From Crotalaria pallida (Eukaryota; Streptophyta; Magnoliopsida; Fabales; Fabaceae), in NCBI GenBank assembly GCA_037953625.1, contig CM075651.1, forward strand, positions 102,487,001 through 102,551,000: DNA of 64,000 nt, in the 5' to 3' direction. The notes beneath the pieces were generated by a model. The model saw nothing but the letters and a program-made list of their open reading frames with translations, had not been told where the DNA came from and did no database searches. Position numbers and translations under genes: made by a program. This document shows positions 22,401-36,000 of the stretch, one piece after another. Every line of letters begins with the position of its first letter. The stretch's first letter is position 1.

Positions 22401-23280
22401 GGTACCATGCGATGTTTAGGATTATTCTAATGAATATTATAAGTTCTAATACACATTCCTAGACCAGACTAATCCTTTAGAATACTCTCTTAACAATTTT
22501 ACACTTGTTAGAACCTCCAAGGACTCATGCTACACCCTCTACGTCCATTGGAAACTCAAGCATTGTTTAGGATGATTCTAATGCTTCTTATTAGTCCTTA
22601 TACACATTCCTAGACCATTCTAAGCCTTTAGAATACTCTCTTAACCATTCTACTCTTGTAAGAACCTCCATGGACTCATGCTACACCCTCTAAGTCCCTT
22701 GGGGTACCATGCAATGTTTAGGATCATTCTAATGGTTATTATAAGTCCTAATACACATTCCTAGACCATTCTAAGCCTTTAGAATACTCTCTTAACCATT
22801 CTACAGTTGTTAGAACCTCCAAGGACTCATGCAATGCCCTATACGTCCCTTGGGGTACCTTGCAATGTTTAGGATCATTCTAATGGTAATTATAAGTCCT
22901 AATAAACATTCCTAGACCATTATAAACTTGTTAGAACCTCCATGGACTCTTGCTACACCCTGTACGTCCCTTGGGGTACCATGCAATGTTTAGTATCATT
23001 CAAATGGTTATTATAAGTCCTAATACACATTCCTAGATCATTCTACACTTGTTAGAACCTCCAAGGACTCATGCTACACCCTCTACGTCCCTTGGGGACT
23101 CAAGCATTGTTTAGGATCATTCTAATGGTTCTTATAAGTCCTAATACATATTCCTAGACCATTCTAAGCCTTTAGAATACTCTCTTAACAATTCTACACT
23201 TGTTAGAACCTCCAAGGACTCATGCTACACCCTCTACGTCCCTTGGGGACTCAAACATTGTTTAGGATCATTCTAATGGT
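19430..23280 (+). repeat. HOR block B: 2050-bp tandem duplication
   Basis: Markers repeat at exactly 2050 bp: ACGCGTGC at 19570 and 21620, and GTCCGTAGGGG at 20191 and 22241. The left part of the first copy lacks one monomer of about 150 bp that is present in the second, so markers at 19281 and 21181 are 1900 bp apart. Similarity between copies stops near 23280. Confidence 0.85.
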
Positions 23281-25330
23281 TATTATAAGTCCTAATACAC
23301 ATTCCTACACCATTCTAAGCCTTTAGAATATTCTATTAACCATTCTACACATGTTAGAACCTACAAGGACTCATGCTACACCCTCTATGTCCCTTGGGGT
23401 ATCACGCAATGTTTAGGATCATTCTAATGGTTTTTATAAGTCCTAATACACATTCCTAGAGCATTCTAAGCCTTTAGAATACTCTCTTAATGATTTTACA
23501 CTTATTAGAAGCTCCAAGGACTCATACTACACCCTCTGCCTCGATTGGGTACCATGCAATGTTTAGGATCATTCTAATGGTTATTATAAGTCCTAATACA
23601 CATTCCTAGACTATTCTAAGACTTTAGAATACTCTCTTAACCTGTCTAAACTTGTTAGAACCTCCAAGGACTCTTGCTACACCCTCTACGTCCCTTGGGG
23701 ACTCAAACATTGTTTAGGATCATTCTAATGGTTATTATAAGTCCTAATACACATTCCTACACCATTCTAAGCCTTTAGAATATTCTATTAACCATTCTAC
23801 ACATGTTAGAACCTACAAGGACTCATGCTACACCCTCTAAGTCCCTTGGGGTATCATGCAATGTTTAGGATCATTCTAATTGTTTTTATAAGTCCTAATT
23901 CACATTCCTAGAGCATTCTAAGCCTTTAGAATACTCTCTTAACCATTCTACACTGATTAGAAGCTCCAAGGACTCATGCTACACCATCTGCCTCCCTTGG
24001 GTACCATGCAATGTTTAGGATCATTCTTATGGTTATTATAAGTCCTAATACACATTCCTAACCATTCTAAGCCTTTAGACTACTCTCTTAACCATTCTAC
24101 ACATGTTAGAACCTCCAAGGACTCATGCTACACCCTATACGTCCCTTGGAGTATCATGCAATGTTTAGGATTATTCTAATGGTTATTATAAGTCCTAATA
24201 CACATTCCTAGAGCATTCTAAGCCTTTAGAATACTCTCTTAACCATTCTACACTTCTTAGAACCTCCAAGGACTCATGTTACACCCTCTACGTCCCTTGG
24301 GGTACCATGCAATGTTTAGGATCATTCTAATGGTTCTTATAAGTCCTAATACACATTCCTAGACCATTCTAAGCCTTTAGAATACTCTCTTAACCATTCT
24401 ACACTTGTTAGAACATCCAAGGACTCATGCTACACCCTCTACCTCCCTTGGGCAATAAAGCATTGTTTAGGATCATTCTAATGGTTCTTATAAGTCCTAA
24501 TACACATTCCTAGACCATTCTATGCCTTTATAATACTCTCTTAACCATTCTACACTTATTAAAAGCTCCAAGGACTCGTGCTACACCCTCTGCCTCCCTT
24601 GGGTACCATGCAATGTTTAGGATCATTCTTATGGTTATTATAAGTCCTAATACACATTCCTAGACTATTCTAAGACTTTAGAATACTCTCTTAACCTGTC
24701 TACACTTGTTAGAACCTCCATGGACTCATGCTACACCCTCTACGTCCCTTGGGGACTCAAACATTGTTTAGGATCATTCTAATGGTTATTATAAGTCCTA
24801 ATACACATTCCTACACCATTCTAACTCTCTTAACCATTTTACACATGTTAGAACCTAGAAGGACTCATGCTACAACCTCTATGTCCCTTGGGGTATCATG
24901 TAATGTTTAGGATCATTCTAATGGTTATTATAAGTCCTAATACACATTCCTAGAGCATTCTAAGCCTTTAGAATACTCTTTTAACCATTCTACACTTGTT
25001 AGAACCTCCAAGGACTCATGCTACACCCTCTACGTCCCTTGGGGTACCATGCAATGTTTAGGATAATTCTAATGGTTCTTATAAGTCCTAATACACAATC
25101 CTACACCATTCTAAGCCTTTAGAATACTCTCTTAACCATTCTACACATGTTAGAACCTACAAGGACTCATGGTACAACCTCTATGTCCCTTGGGGTATCA
25201 TGTAATGTTTAGGATCATTCTAATGGTTATTATAAGTCCTAATACACATTCCTAGAGCATTCTAAGCCTTTAGAATACTCTCTTAACCATTCTACACTTC
25301 TTAGAACCTCCAAGGACTCATGCTACACCC
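23280..25330 (+). repeat. Diverged satellite with short-range repeats
   Basis: Monomers here carry unusual variants (CACATGTTAGAACCTAC, GGGGTATCA, TTCTATTAACC). A GACTCAAACATTG-type monomer recurs at about 452 bp and then 1054 bp, hinting at 3-mer and 7-mer units. It is among the least homogeneous parts of the array. Confidence 0.7.
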
Positions 25331-28300
25331 TCTACGTCCCTTGGGGTACCATGCAATGTTTAGGATTATTCTGATGTTTATTATAAGTCCTAATATACAT
25401 TCCTAGAACATTCTAAGCCTTCAGAATACTCTCTTAACCATTCTACACTTGTTAGAACCTCCAAGGACTCATGCTACACCCTCTACGTCCCTTGGGGTAC
25501 CTTGCAATGTTTAGGATAGTTCTAATGGTTATTATAAGTCCTAATACACATTCCTAGACCATTCTAAGCCTTTAGAATACTCTCATAACCATTCTACACT
25601 TGTTAGAACCTTCAAGGACTCATGCTACACCCTCTAAGTCCCTTGGGGTACCATGCAATGTTTAGGATCATTCTAATGGTTATTATAAGTCCTAACACAC
25701 ATTCCTAGACCATTCTAAGCCTTTAGAATACTCTCTTAACCATTCTACACTTGTTAGAACCTCCAAGGACTCATGCTACACCCTCTACATCCCTTGGGGA
25801 CTCAAGCATTGTTTAGGATCATTCTAATGGTTCTTATAAGTCCTAATACACATTCCTAGAGCATTCTATGCCTTTAGAATACTCTCTTAACCATTCTACA
25901 CTTGTTAGAACCGCCAAAGACTCATGATACACCCTCAACGTCCCTTGGGGTACCTTGCAATGTTTACGATCATTATAATGGTTATTATAAGTCCTAATAC
26001 AAATTCCTAGACCATTCTAAGCCTTTAGAATACTCTCTTAACCATTCTACTCTTGTTAGAACCTCCATGGACTCATGCTACATCCTCTAAGTCCCTTGGG
26101 GTACCATGCAATGTTTAGGATCATTCTAATGGTTATAATAAGTCCTAATACACATTCCTAGACCATTATAATCCTTAAGAATACACTCTTAACCATTCTA
26201 CACTTGTTAGAACCTCCAAGGACTCATGCTACACCCTCTACGTCCCTTGGGTACCATGCAATGTTTAGGATCGTTCTAATGGTTATTATAAGTCCTAATA
26301 CACATTCCTAACCAATCTAAGCCTTTAGAATACTTTGTTAACCATTCTAAACTAGTTAGAACCTCCAAGGACTCATGCTACACCCTTTACGACCCTTGGG
26401 GTACCATGCAATGTTTAGGATTATTCTGATGTTTATTATAAGTCCTAATATACATTCCTAGAACATTCTAAGCCTTCAGAATACTCTCTTAACCATTCTA
26501 CACTTGTTAGAACCTCCAAGGACTCATGCTACACCCTCTACGTCCCTTGGGGTACCTTGCAATGTTTAGGATCGTTCTAATGGTTCTTATAAGTCCTAAT
26601 ACACATTCCTAGACCATTCTAAGCCTTTAGAATACTCTCATAACCATTCTACACTTGTTAGAACCTTCAAGGACTCATGCTACACCATCTAAGTCCCTTG
26701 GGGTACCATGCAATGTTTAGTATCATTCTAATGGTTATTATAAGTCCTAACACACATTCCTAGACCATTCTAAGCCTTTAGAATACTCTCTTAACCAATC
26801 TACACTTGTTAGAACCTCCAAGGACTCATGCTACACCCTCTACATCCCTTGGGGACTCAAGCATTGTTTAGGATCATTCTAATGGTTCTTATAAGTCCTA
26901 ATACACATTCCTAGAGCATTCTATGCCTTTAGAATACTCTCTTAACCATTCTACACTTGTTAGAACCGCCAAAGACTCATGATACACCCTCAACGTCCCT
27001 TGGGGTACCTTGCAATGTTTACGATCATTATAATGGTTATTATAAGTCCTAATACAAATTCCTAGACCATTCTTAGCCTTTAGATTACTCTCTTAACCAT
27101 TCTAATCTTGTTAGAACCTCCATGGACTCATGCTACATCCTCTAAGTCCCTTGGGGTACCATGCAATGTTTAGGATCATTCTAATGGTTATTATAAGTCC
27201 TAATACACATTCCTAGACCATTATAATCCTTAAGAATACTCTCTTAACCATTCTACACTTGTTAGAACCTCCAAGGACTCATGCTACACCCTCTACGTCC
27301 CTTGGGGACTCAAGCATTGTTTAGGATCATTCTAATGGTTCATATAAGTCCTAATACACATTCCTAGACCATTTTAAGCTTGTAGAATACTCTCTTAACC
27401 ATTCTACACTTGTAAGAACCACCAAGGACTCATGCTACACCCTCTACGTCCCATGGGGACTCAAGCATTGTTTAGGATCACTCTAATGGTTCTTATAAGT
27501 CCTAATACACATTCCTAGACCATTCTAAGCCTTTAGAATACTCTCATAACCATTCTACACTTGTTAGAACCTTCAAGGACTCATGCTACACCCTCTAAGT
27601 CCCTTGGGGTACCATGCAATGTTTAGGATCATTCTAATGGTTATTATTAATCCTAACACACATTCCTAGACCATTCTAAGCCTTTAGAATACTCTCTTAA
27701 CCAATCTACACTTGTTAGAACCTCCAAGGACTCATGCTACACCCTCTACATCCCTTGGGGACTCAAGCAATGTTTAGGATCATTCTAATGGTTCTTATAA
27801 GTTCTAATACACATTCCTAGAGCATTCTATGCCTTTAGAATACTCTCTTAACCATTCTACACTTGTTAGAACCGCCAAAGACTCATGATACACCCTCAAC
27901 GTCCCTTGGGGTACCTTGCAATGTTTACGATCATTATAATGGTTATTATAAGTCCTAATACAAATTCCTAGACCATTCTAAGCCTTTAGAATACTCTCTT
28001 AACCATTCTACTCTTGTTAGAACCTCCATGGACTCATGCTACATCCTCTAAGTCCCTTGGGGTACCATGCAATGTTTAGGATCATTCTAATGGTTATTAT
28101 AAGTCCTAATACACATTCCTAGACCATTATAATCCTTAAGAATACACTCTTAACCATTCTACACTTGTTAGAACCTCCAAGGACTCATGCTACACCCTCT
28201 ACGTCCCTTGGGTACCATGCAATTTTTAGGATCGTTCTAATGGTTATTATAAGTCCTAATACACATTCCTAACCATTCTAAGCCTTTAGAATACTTTGTT

Positions 28301-29240
28301 AACCATTCTAAACTAGTTAGAACCTCCAAGGACTCATGCTACACCCTCTACGACCCTTGGGGTACCATGCAATGTTTAGGATTATTCTGATGTTTATTAT
28401 AAGTCCTAATATACATTCCTAGAACATTCTAAGCCTTCAGAATACTCTCTTAACCATTCTACACTTGTTAGAACCTCCAAGGACTCATGCTACACCCTCT
28501 ACGTCCCTTGGGGTACCTTGCAATGTTTAGGATCGTTCTAATGGTTCTTATAAGTCCTAATACACATTCCTAGACCATTCTAAGCCTTTAGAATACTCTC
28601 ATAACCATTCTACACTTGTTAGAACCTTCAAGGACTCATGCTACACCATCTAAGTCCCTTGGGGTACCATGCAATGTTTAGTATCATTCTAATGGTTATT
28701 ATAAGTCCTAACACACATTCCTAGACCATTCTAAGCCTTTAGAATACTCTCTTAACCAATCTACACTTGTTAGAACCTCCAAGGACTCATGCTACACCCT
28801 CTACGTCCCTTGGGGTACCTTGCAATGTTTAGGATAGTTCTAATGGCTATTATAAGTCCTAATACACATTCCTAGACCATTCTAAGCCTTTAGAATACTC
28901 TCTTAACCATTCTACATTTGTTAGAACCTCCAAGGACTCATGCTACACCCTCTACGTCCCTTGGGTACCATGCAATGTTAAGGATTATTCTAATGGTTAT
29001 TATAAGTCCTACTACACATTCCTAGAACATTCGAAGCCTTTAGAATACTCTCTTACCCATTCTACACTTGTTAGAACCTCCAAGGACTCATGCTACACCC
29101 TCTAAGTCCCTTGCTGTACCATATAATATTTAGGATTATTCAAATGGTTATTATAAGTCCTAATACACATTCCTAGAGCATTCTATGCCTTTAGAATACT
29201 CTCTTAACCATTCTACACTTGTTAGAACCGCCAAAGACTC
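25330..29240 (+). repeat. HOR block C: 1055-bp and 1961-bp (7-mer, 13-mer) units
   Basis: The CGCCAAAGACTCATG monomer occurs at 25912, 26967, 27873 and 29229 (spacings 1055, 906, 1356). The marker GACCCTTGGGG recurs at 26391 and 28352, and the TTCTGATGTTTATT monomer near 26427 and 28388, both 1961 bp apart, equal to 1055 + 906. Two levels of tandem duplication are therefore overlaid. Confidence 0.8.
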
Positions 29241-29790
29241 ATGATACACCCTCAACGTCCCTTGGGTACCTTGCAATGTTTACGATCATTATAATGGTTA
29301 TTATAAGTCCTAATACACATTCCTAGAGCATTCTAAGCCTTTAGAATACTCTCTTAACCATTCTACACTTATTAGAACCTCCAAGGACTCATGCTACACC
29401 CTCTACGTCCCTTGGGGTACCATGCAATGTTTAGGATCATTCTAATGGTTATTATAATTCCTAATACACATTCCTAACCATTCTAAGCCTTTAGAATACT
29501 CTCTTAAACATTTACACTTGTTAGAACCTCCAAGGACTCATGCTACACCCTCTACGTCCCTTGGGTACCATGCAATGTTAAGGATTATTCTAATGGTTAT
29601 TATAAGTCCTACTACACATTCCTAGAACATTCGAAGCCTTTAGAATACTCTCTTACCCATTCTACACTTGTTAGAACCTCCAAGGACTCATGCTACACCC
29701 TCTAAGTCCCTTGCTGTACCATATAATATTTAGGATTATTCAAATGGTTATTATAAGTCCTAATACACATTCCTAGACCATTCTATGCCT
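28921..29790 (+). repeat. 600-bp (four-monomer) local duplication
   Basis: Starting at 28921 and 29521, about 255 bp match exactly or nearly so, including rare variants (TGCAATGTTAAGG, AACATTCGAAGCC, CTTGCTGTACC). The offset is exactly 600 bp, four monomers less a few single-base losses. Confidence 0.8.
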
Positions 29791-32700
29791 TTAGAATACT
29801 CTCTTAATCATTCTACACTTGTTAAATCCTCCAAGGACTCATGCTACACACTCTACGTCCCTTGGTGACTCAAGCATTGTTTAGGATCATTCTAATGGTT
29901 CTTATAAGTCCTAATACACGTTCCTAGACCATTCTAAGCCTTTAGAATACTCTCTTAACCATTCTACACTTGTTAGAACCTCGTAGGACTCATGCTACAC
30001 CCTCTACGTCCCTTGGGGCCTCAAGAATTGTATAGGATCATTCTAATGGTTCTTATAAGTCCTAATACACATTCCTAGACCATTCTAAGCCTTTAGAATA
30101 CTCTCTTAACCACTCTACACTTGTTAGAACCTCCAAGTACTCATGCTACACCCTCTACGTCCCTTGGGGTACCATGTAATGGTTAGGATTATTCTAATGG
30201 TTATTATAAGTCCTAATACACATTCCTAGAACATTCTAAGCCTTTAGAATACTCTCTTAACCATTATACACTTGTTAGAACCTCCAAGGACTCATGCTAC
30301 ACCCTCTACGTCCCTTGGGGACTCAAACATTGTTTAGGATCATTCTAATGGTTATTATAAGTCCTAATACACATTCCTACACCATTCTAAGCCTTTTGAA
30401 TACTCTCTTAACCATTCTACACTTATTAGAACCTCCAAGGACTCATGCTACACCCTCCACGTCCCTTGGGGTACCATGCAATGTTTTGGATCATTCTAAT
30501 GGTTATTATAAGTCCTAATACACATTACATGACCATTCTACACTTGTTAGAACCTCCAAGGACTCAGGCTACACCCTCTACGTCCCTTGGGGTACCATGC
30601 AATGTTTAGGATTATTCAAATGGTTATTATAAGTCCTAATACACATTCCTAGACCATTCTAAGCCTTTAGAATACTCTCGTAACCATTTTACACTTGTTA
30701 AAACCTCCAAGGACTCATGCTACACCCTCTACGTCCCTTGGTGACTCAAGCATTGTTTAGGATCATTCTAATGGTTCTTATAAGTCCTAATACACGTTCC
30801 TAGACCATTCTAAGCCTTTAGAATACTCTCTTAACCATTCTACACTTGTTAGAACCTCCTAGGACTCATGCTACACCCTCTACGTCCCTTGGGGTACCAT
30901 GCAATGTTTAGGATTATTCTGATGTTTATTATAAGTCCTAATATACATTCCTAGAACATTCTAAGCCTTCAGAATACTCTCTTAACCATTCTACACTTGT
31001 TAGAACCTCCAAGGACTCATGCTACACCCTCTACGTCCCTTGGGGTACCTTGCAATGTTTAGGATAGTTCTAATGGTTATTATAAGTCCTAATACACATT
31101 CCTAGACCATTCTAAGCCTTTAGAATACTCTCATAACCATTCTACAATTGTTAGAACCTTCAAGGACTCATGCTACACCCTCTAAGTCCCTTGGGGTACC
31201 ATGCAATGTTTAGGATCATTCTAATGGTTATTATAAGTCCTAACACACATTCCTAGAGCATTCTAAGCCTTTAGAATACTCTCTAAACCATTCTACACTT
31301 ATTAGAACCTCCAACGACTCATGCTACACCCTCTACGTCCCTTGGGGTACCTTGCAATGTTTAGGATAGTTCTAATGGCTATTATAAGTCCTAATACACA
31401 TTCCTAGACCATTCTAAGCCTTTAGAATACTCTCTTAACCAATCTACACTTGTTAGAACCTCCAAGGACTCATGCTACACCCTCTACGTCCCTTGGGGTA
31501 CCATGCAAAGTTTACGATCATTATAATGGTTATTATAAGTCCTAATACAAATTCCTAGACCATTCTAAGCCTTTAGAATACTCTCTTAACCATTCTACAC
31601 TTGTTAGAACCTCCAAGGACTCATGCTACACCCTCTACGTCCCTTGGGGTACCATGCAAAGTTTAGGATCATTCTAATGGTTATTATAAGTCCTAATACA
31701 CATTCCTCGAACATTCTAAGCCTTTAGAATACTCTCTAAACCATTCTACACTTATTAGAACCTCCAATGACTCATGCTACACCCTCTACGTCCCTTGGGG
31801 TACCTTGCAATGTTTAGGATAGTTCTAATGGCTATTATAAGTCCTAATACACATTCCTAGACCATTCTAAGCCTTTAGAATACTCTCTTAACCAATCTAC
31901 ACTTGTTAGAACCTTCAAGGACTCATGCTACACCCTCTACGTTCCTTGGGGACTCAAGCATTGTTTAGGATCATTCTAACGGTTCTTATAAGTCCTAATA
32001 CACATTCCTAGACCATTCTAAGCCTTTAGAATACTCTCATAACAATTTTACACTTGTTAGAACCTCCAACGACTCATTCTACAACCTCTACGTCCCTTGG
32101 GGTACCATGCAATGTTTAGGATCATTTTAATGGTTATTATAAGTCCTAATACACATTCCTAGAGCATTCTAAGCCTTTAGAATACTCTCTAAACCATTCT
32201 ACACTTATTAGAACCTCCAACGACTCATGCTACACCCTCTACATCCCTTGGGGTACCATGCAATGTTTAGGATTATTCTATTGGTTATTATAAGTCCTAA
32301 TACACATTCCTAGAACATTCTAATCCTTTAGAATACTCTCTTAACCATTCTACACTTGTTAGAACCTCCAAGGACTCCTGCTACACCCTCTACGTCCCTT
32401 GGGGTACCATGCAATGTTTATGATCATTTTAATGGTTCTTATAAGTCCTAATACACATTCCTAGACCATTTTAAGCCTTTAGAATACTCTCTTAACCATT
32501 CTACATTTGTTAGAACCTCCAAAGACTCATGCTACACCCTCTACGTCCCTTGGGGACTCAAACATTTTTTAGGATCATTCTAATGGTTATTATAAGTCCT
32601 AATACACATTCCTACACCATTCTAAGCCTTTAGAATACTCTCTTAACAATTCTACACTTGTTAGAACCTCCAAGGACTCATGCTACACCCTCTACGTCCC

Positions 32701-33090
32701 TTGGGGTTCCATGCAATGTTTAGGATTATTCTGATGTTTATTATAAGTCCTAATATACATTCCTAGAACATTCTAAGCCTTCAGAATACTCTCTTAACCA
32801 TTCTACACTTGTTAGAACCTCCAAGGACTCATGCTACACCCTCTACGTCCCTTGGGGTACCTTGCAATGTTTAGGATAGCTCTAATGGTTATTATAAGTC
32901 CTAATACACATTCCTAGACCATTCTAAGCCTTTAGAATACTCTCATAACCATTCTACAATTGTTAGAACCTTCAAGGACTCATGCTACACCCTCTAAGTC
33001 CCTTGGGGTACCATGCAATGTTTAGGATCATTCTAATGGTTATTATAAGTCCTAACACACATTCCTAGACCATTCTAAGCCTTTAGAATA
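29790..33090 (+). repeat. Mixed satellite zone with founder-like monomers
   Basis: No long regular unit is seen. Several monomers found later in the HOR blocks occur here once, such as the TTCTATTGG monomer near 32278 that is repeated seven times in the 2263-bp block. A 121-bp-type junction lies near 30535. This zone may resemble the source from which the right-hand blocks expanded. Confidence 0.65.
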
Positions 33091-36000
33091 CTCTCTTAAC
33101 CAATCTACACTTGTTAGAACCTCCAAGGACTCATGCTACACCCTCTACATCCCTTGGGGACTCAAGCATTGTTTAGGATCATTCTAATGGTTCTTATAAG
33201 TCCTAATACACATTCCTAGAGCATTCTATGCCTTTAGAATACTCTCTTAACCATTCTACACTTGTTAGAACCGCCAAAGACTCATGATACACCCTCAACG
33301 TCCCTTGGGGTACCTTGCAATGTTTACGATCATTATAATGGTTATTATAAGTCCTAATACAAATTCCTAGACCATTCTAAGCCTTTAGAATACTCTCTTA
33401 ACCATTCTACACTTTTTAGAACCTCCAAGGACTCATGCTACACCCTCTACGTCCCTTGGGGTACCATGCAAAGTTTAGGATCATTCTAATGGTTATTATA
33501 AGTCCTAACACACATTCCTAGACCATTCTAAGCCTTTAGAATACTCTCTTAACCAATCTACACTTGTTAGAACCTCCAAGGACTCATGCTACACCCTCTA
33601 CATCCCTTGGGGACTCAAGCATTGTTTAGGATCATTCTAATGGTTCTTATAAGTCCTAATACACATTCCTAGAGCATTCTATGCCTTTAGAATACTCTCT
33701 TAACCATTCTACACTTGTTAGAACAGCCAAAGACTCATGATACACCCTCAACGTCCCTTGGGGTACCTTGCAATGTTTACGATCATTATAATGGTTATTA
33801 TAAGTCCTAATACAAATTCCTAGACCATTCTAAGCCTTTAGAATACTCTTTTAACCATTCTACACTTGTTAGAACCTCCAAGGACTCATGCTACACCCTC
33901 TACGTCCCTTGGGGTACCATGCAAAGTTTAGGATCATTCTAATGGTTATTATAAGTCCTAATACACATTCCTAGAGCATTCTAAGCCTTTAGAATACTCT
34001 CTTAACTATTCTATACTTATTAGAACCTCCAAGGACTCATGCTACACCCTCTACGTCCCTTGGGTACCATGCAATGTTTAGGATCGTTCTAATGGTTATT
34101 ATAAGTCCTAATACACATTCCTAACCATTCTAAGCCTTTAGAATACTTTGTTAACCATTCTAAACTTGTTAGAACCTCCAAGGACTCATGCTACACCCTC
34201 TACGTCCCTTGGGGTACCATGCAATGTTTAGGATTATTCTGATGTTTATTATAAGTCCTAATATACATTCCTAGAACATTCTAAGGCTTCAGAATACTCT
34301 CTTAACCATTCTACACTTGTTAGAACCTCCAAGGACTCATGCTACACCCTCTACGTCCCTTGGGGTACCTTGCAATGTTTAGGATAGTTCTAATGGTTAT
34401 TATAAGTCCTAATACACATTCCTAGACCATTCTAAGCCTTTAGAATACTCTCATAACCATTCTACAATTGTTAGAACCTTCAAGGACTCATGCTACACCC
34501 TCTAAGTCCCTTGGGGTACCATGCAATGTTTAGGATTATTCAAATGGTTATTATAAGTCCTAATACACATTCCTAGACCATTCTAAGCCTTTAGAATACT
34601 CTCTTAACCATTCTACACTTGTTAAAACCTCCAAGGACTCATTCTACACCCTCTACGTCCCTTGGTGACTCAAGCATTGTTTAGGATCATTCTAATGGTT
34701 CTTATAAGTCCTAATACACGTTCCTAGACCATTCTAAGCCTTTAGAATACTCTCTTAACCAATCTACACTTGTTAGAACCTCCAAGGACTGATGCTACAC
34801 CCTCTACGTCCCTTGGGGACTCAAGCATTGTTTAGGATCATTCTAACGGTTCTTATAAGTCCTAATACACATTCCTAGACCATTCTAAGCCTTTAGAATA
34901 CTCTCTTAACCATTTTAAACTTGTTAGAACCTCCAAGGACTCATTCTACAACCTCTAGGTCCCTTGGGGTACCATGCAATGTTTAGGATCATTCTAATGG
35001 TTATTATAAGTCCTAATACACATTCCTAGAGCATTCTAAGCCTTTAGAATACTCTCTAAACCATTCTACACTTATTAGAACCTCCAAGGACTCATGCTAC
35101 ACCCTCTACGTCCCTTGGGGTACCATGCAATGTTTAGGATTATTCTAATGGTTATTATAAGTCCTAATACACATTCCTCGAACATTCTAAGCCTTTAGAA
35201 TACTCTCTTAACCATTCTACACTTGTTAGAACCTCCAAGGACTCATGTTACACAATGTACGTCCCTTGGGGTACCATGCAATGTTTATGATCATTTTAAT
35301 TGTTCTTATCAGTCCTAATACACATTCCTAGACCATTCTAAGCCTTTAGAATACTCTCTTAACCATTCTACATTTGTTAGAACCTCCAAGGACTCATGTT
35401 ACACCCTCTACGTCCCTTGGGGACTCAAACATTTTTTAGGATCATTCTAATGGTTATTATAAGTCCTAATACACATTCCTACACGATTCTAAGCCTTTAG
35501 AATACTCTCTTAACCATTCTACACTTGTTAGAACCTCCAAGGACTCATGCTACACTCTCTACGTCCCTTCGGGTACCATGCAATGTTTAGGATTATTCTG
35601 ATGTATATTTTAAGTCCTAATATACATTCCTAGAACATTCTAAGTCTTCAGAATACTCTCTTAACCAATCTACACTTGTTAGAACCTCCAAGGACTCATG
35701 CTACACCCTCTACATCCCTTGGGGACTCAAGCATTGTTTAGGATCATTCTAATGGTTCTTATAAGTCCTAATACACATTCCTAGAGCATTCTATGCCTTT
35801 AGAATACTCTCTTAACCATTCTACACTTGTTAGAACAGCCAAAGACTCATGATACACCCTCAACGTCCCTTGGGGTACCTTGCAATGTTTACGATCATTA
35901 TAATGGTTATTATAAGTCCTAATACAAATTCCTAGACCATTCTAAGCCTTTAGAATACTCTCTTAACCATTCTACACTTGTTAGAACCTCCAAGGACTCA

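Noticed and set aside
24728..24910. 60- and 74-codon frames inside satellite (also 30294-30518)
   Set aside because: They are chance openings in monomers of a tandem repeat, broken in most other monomers.
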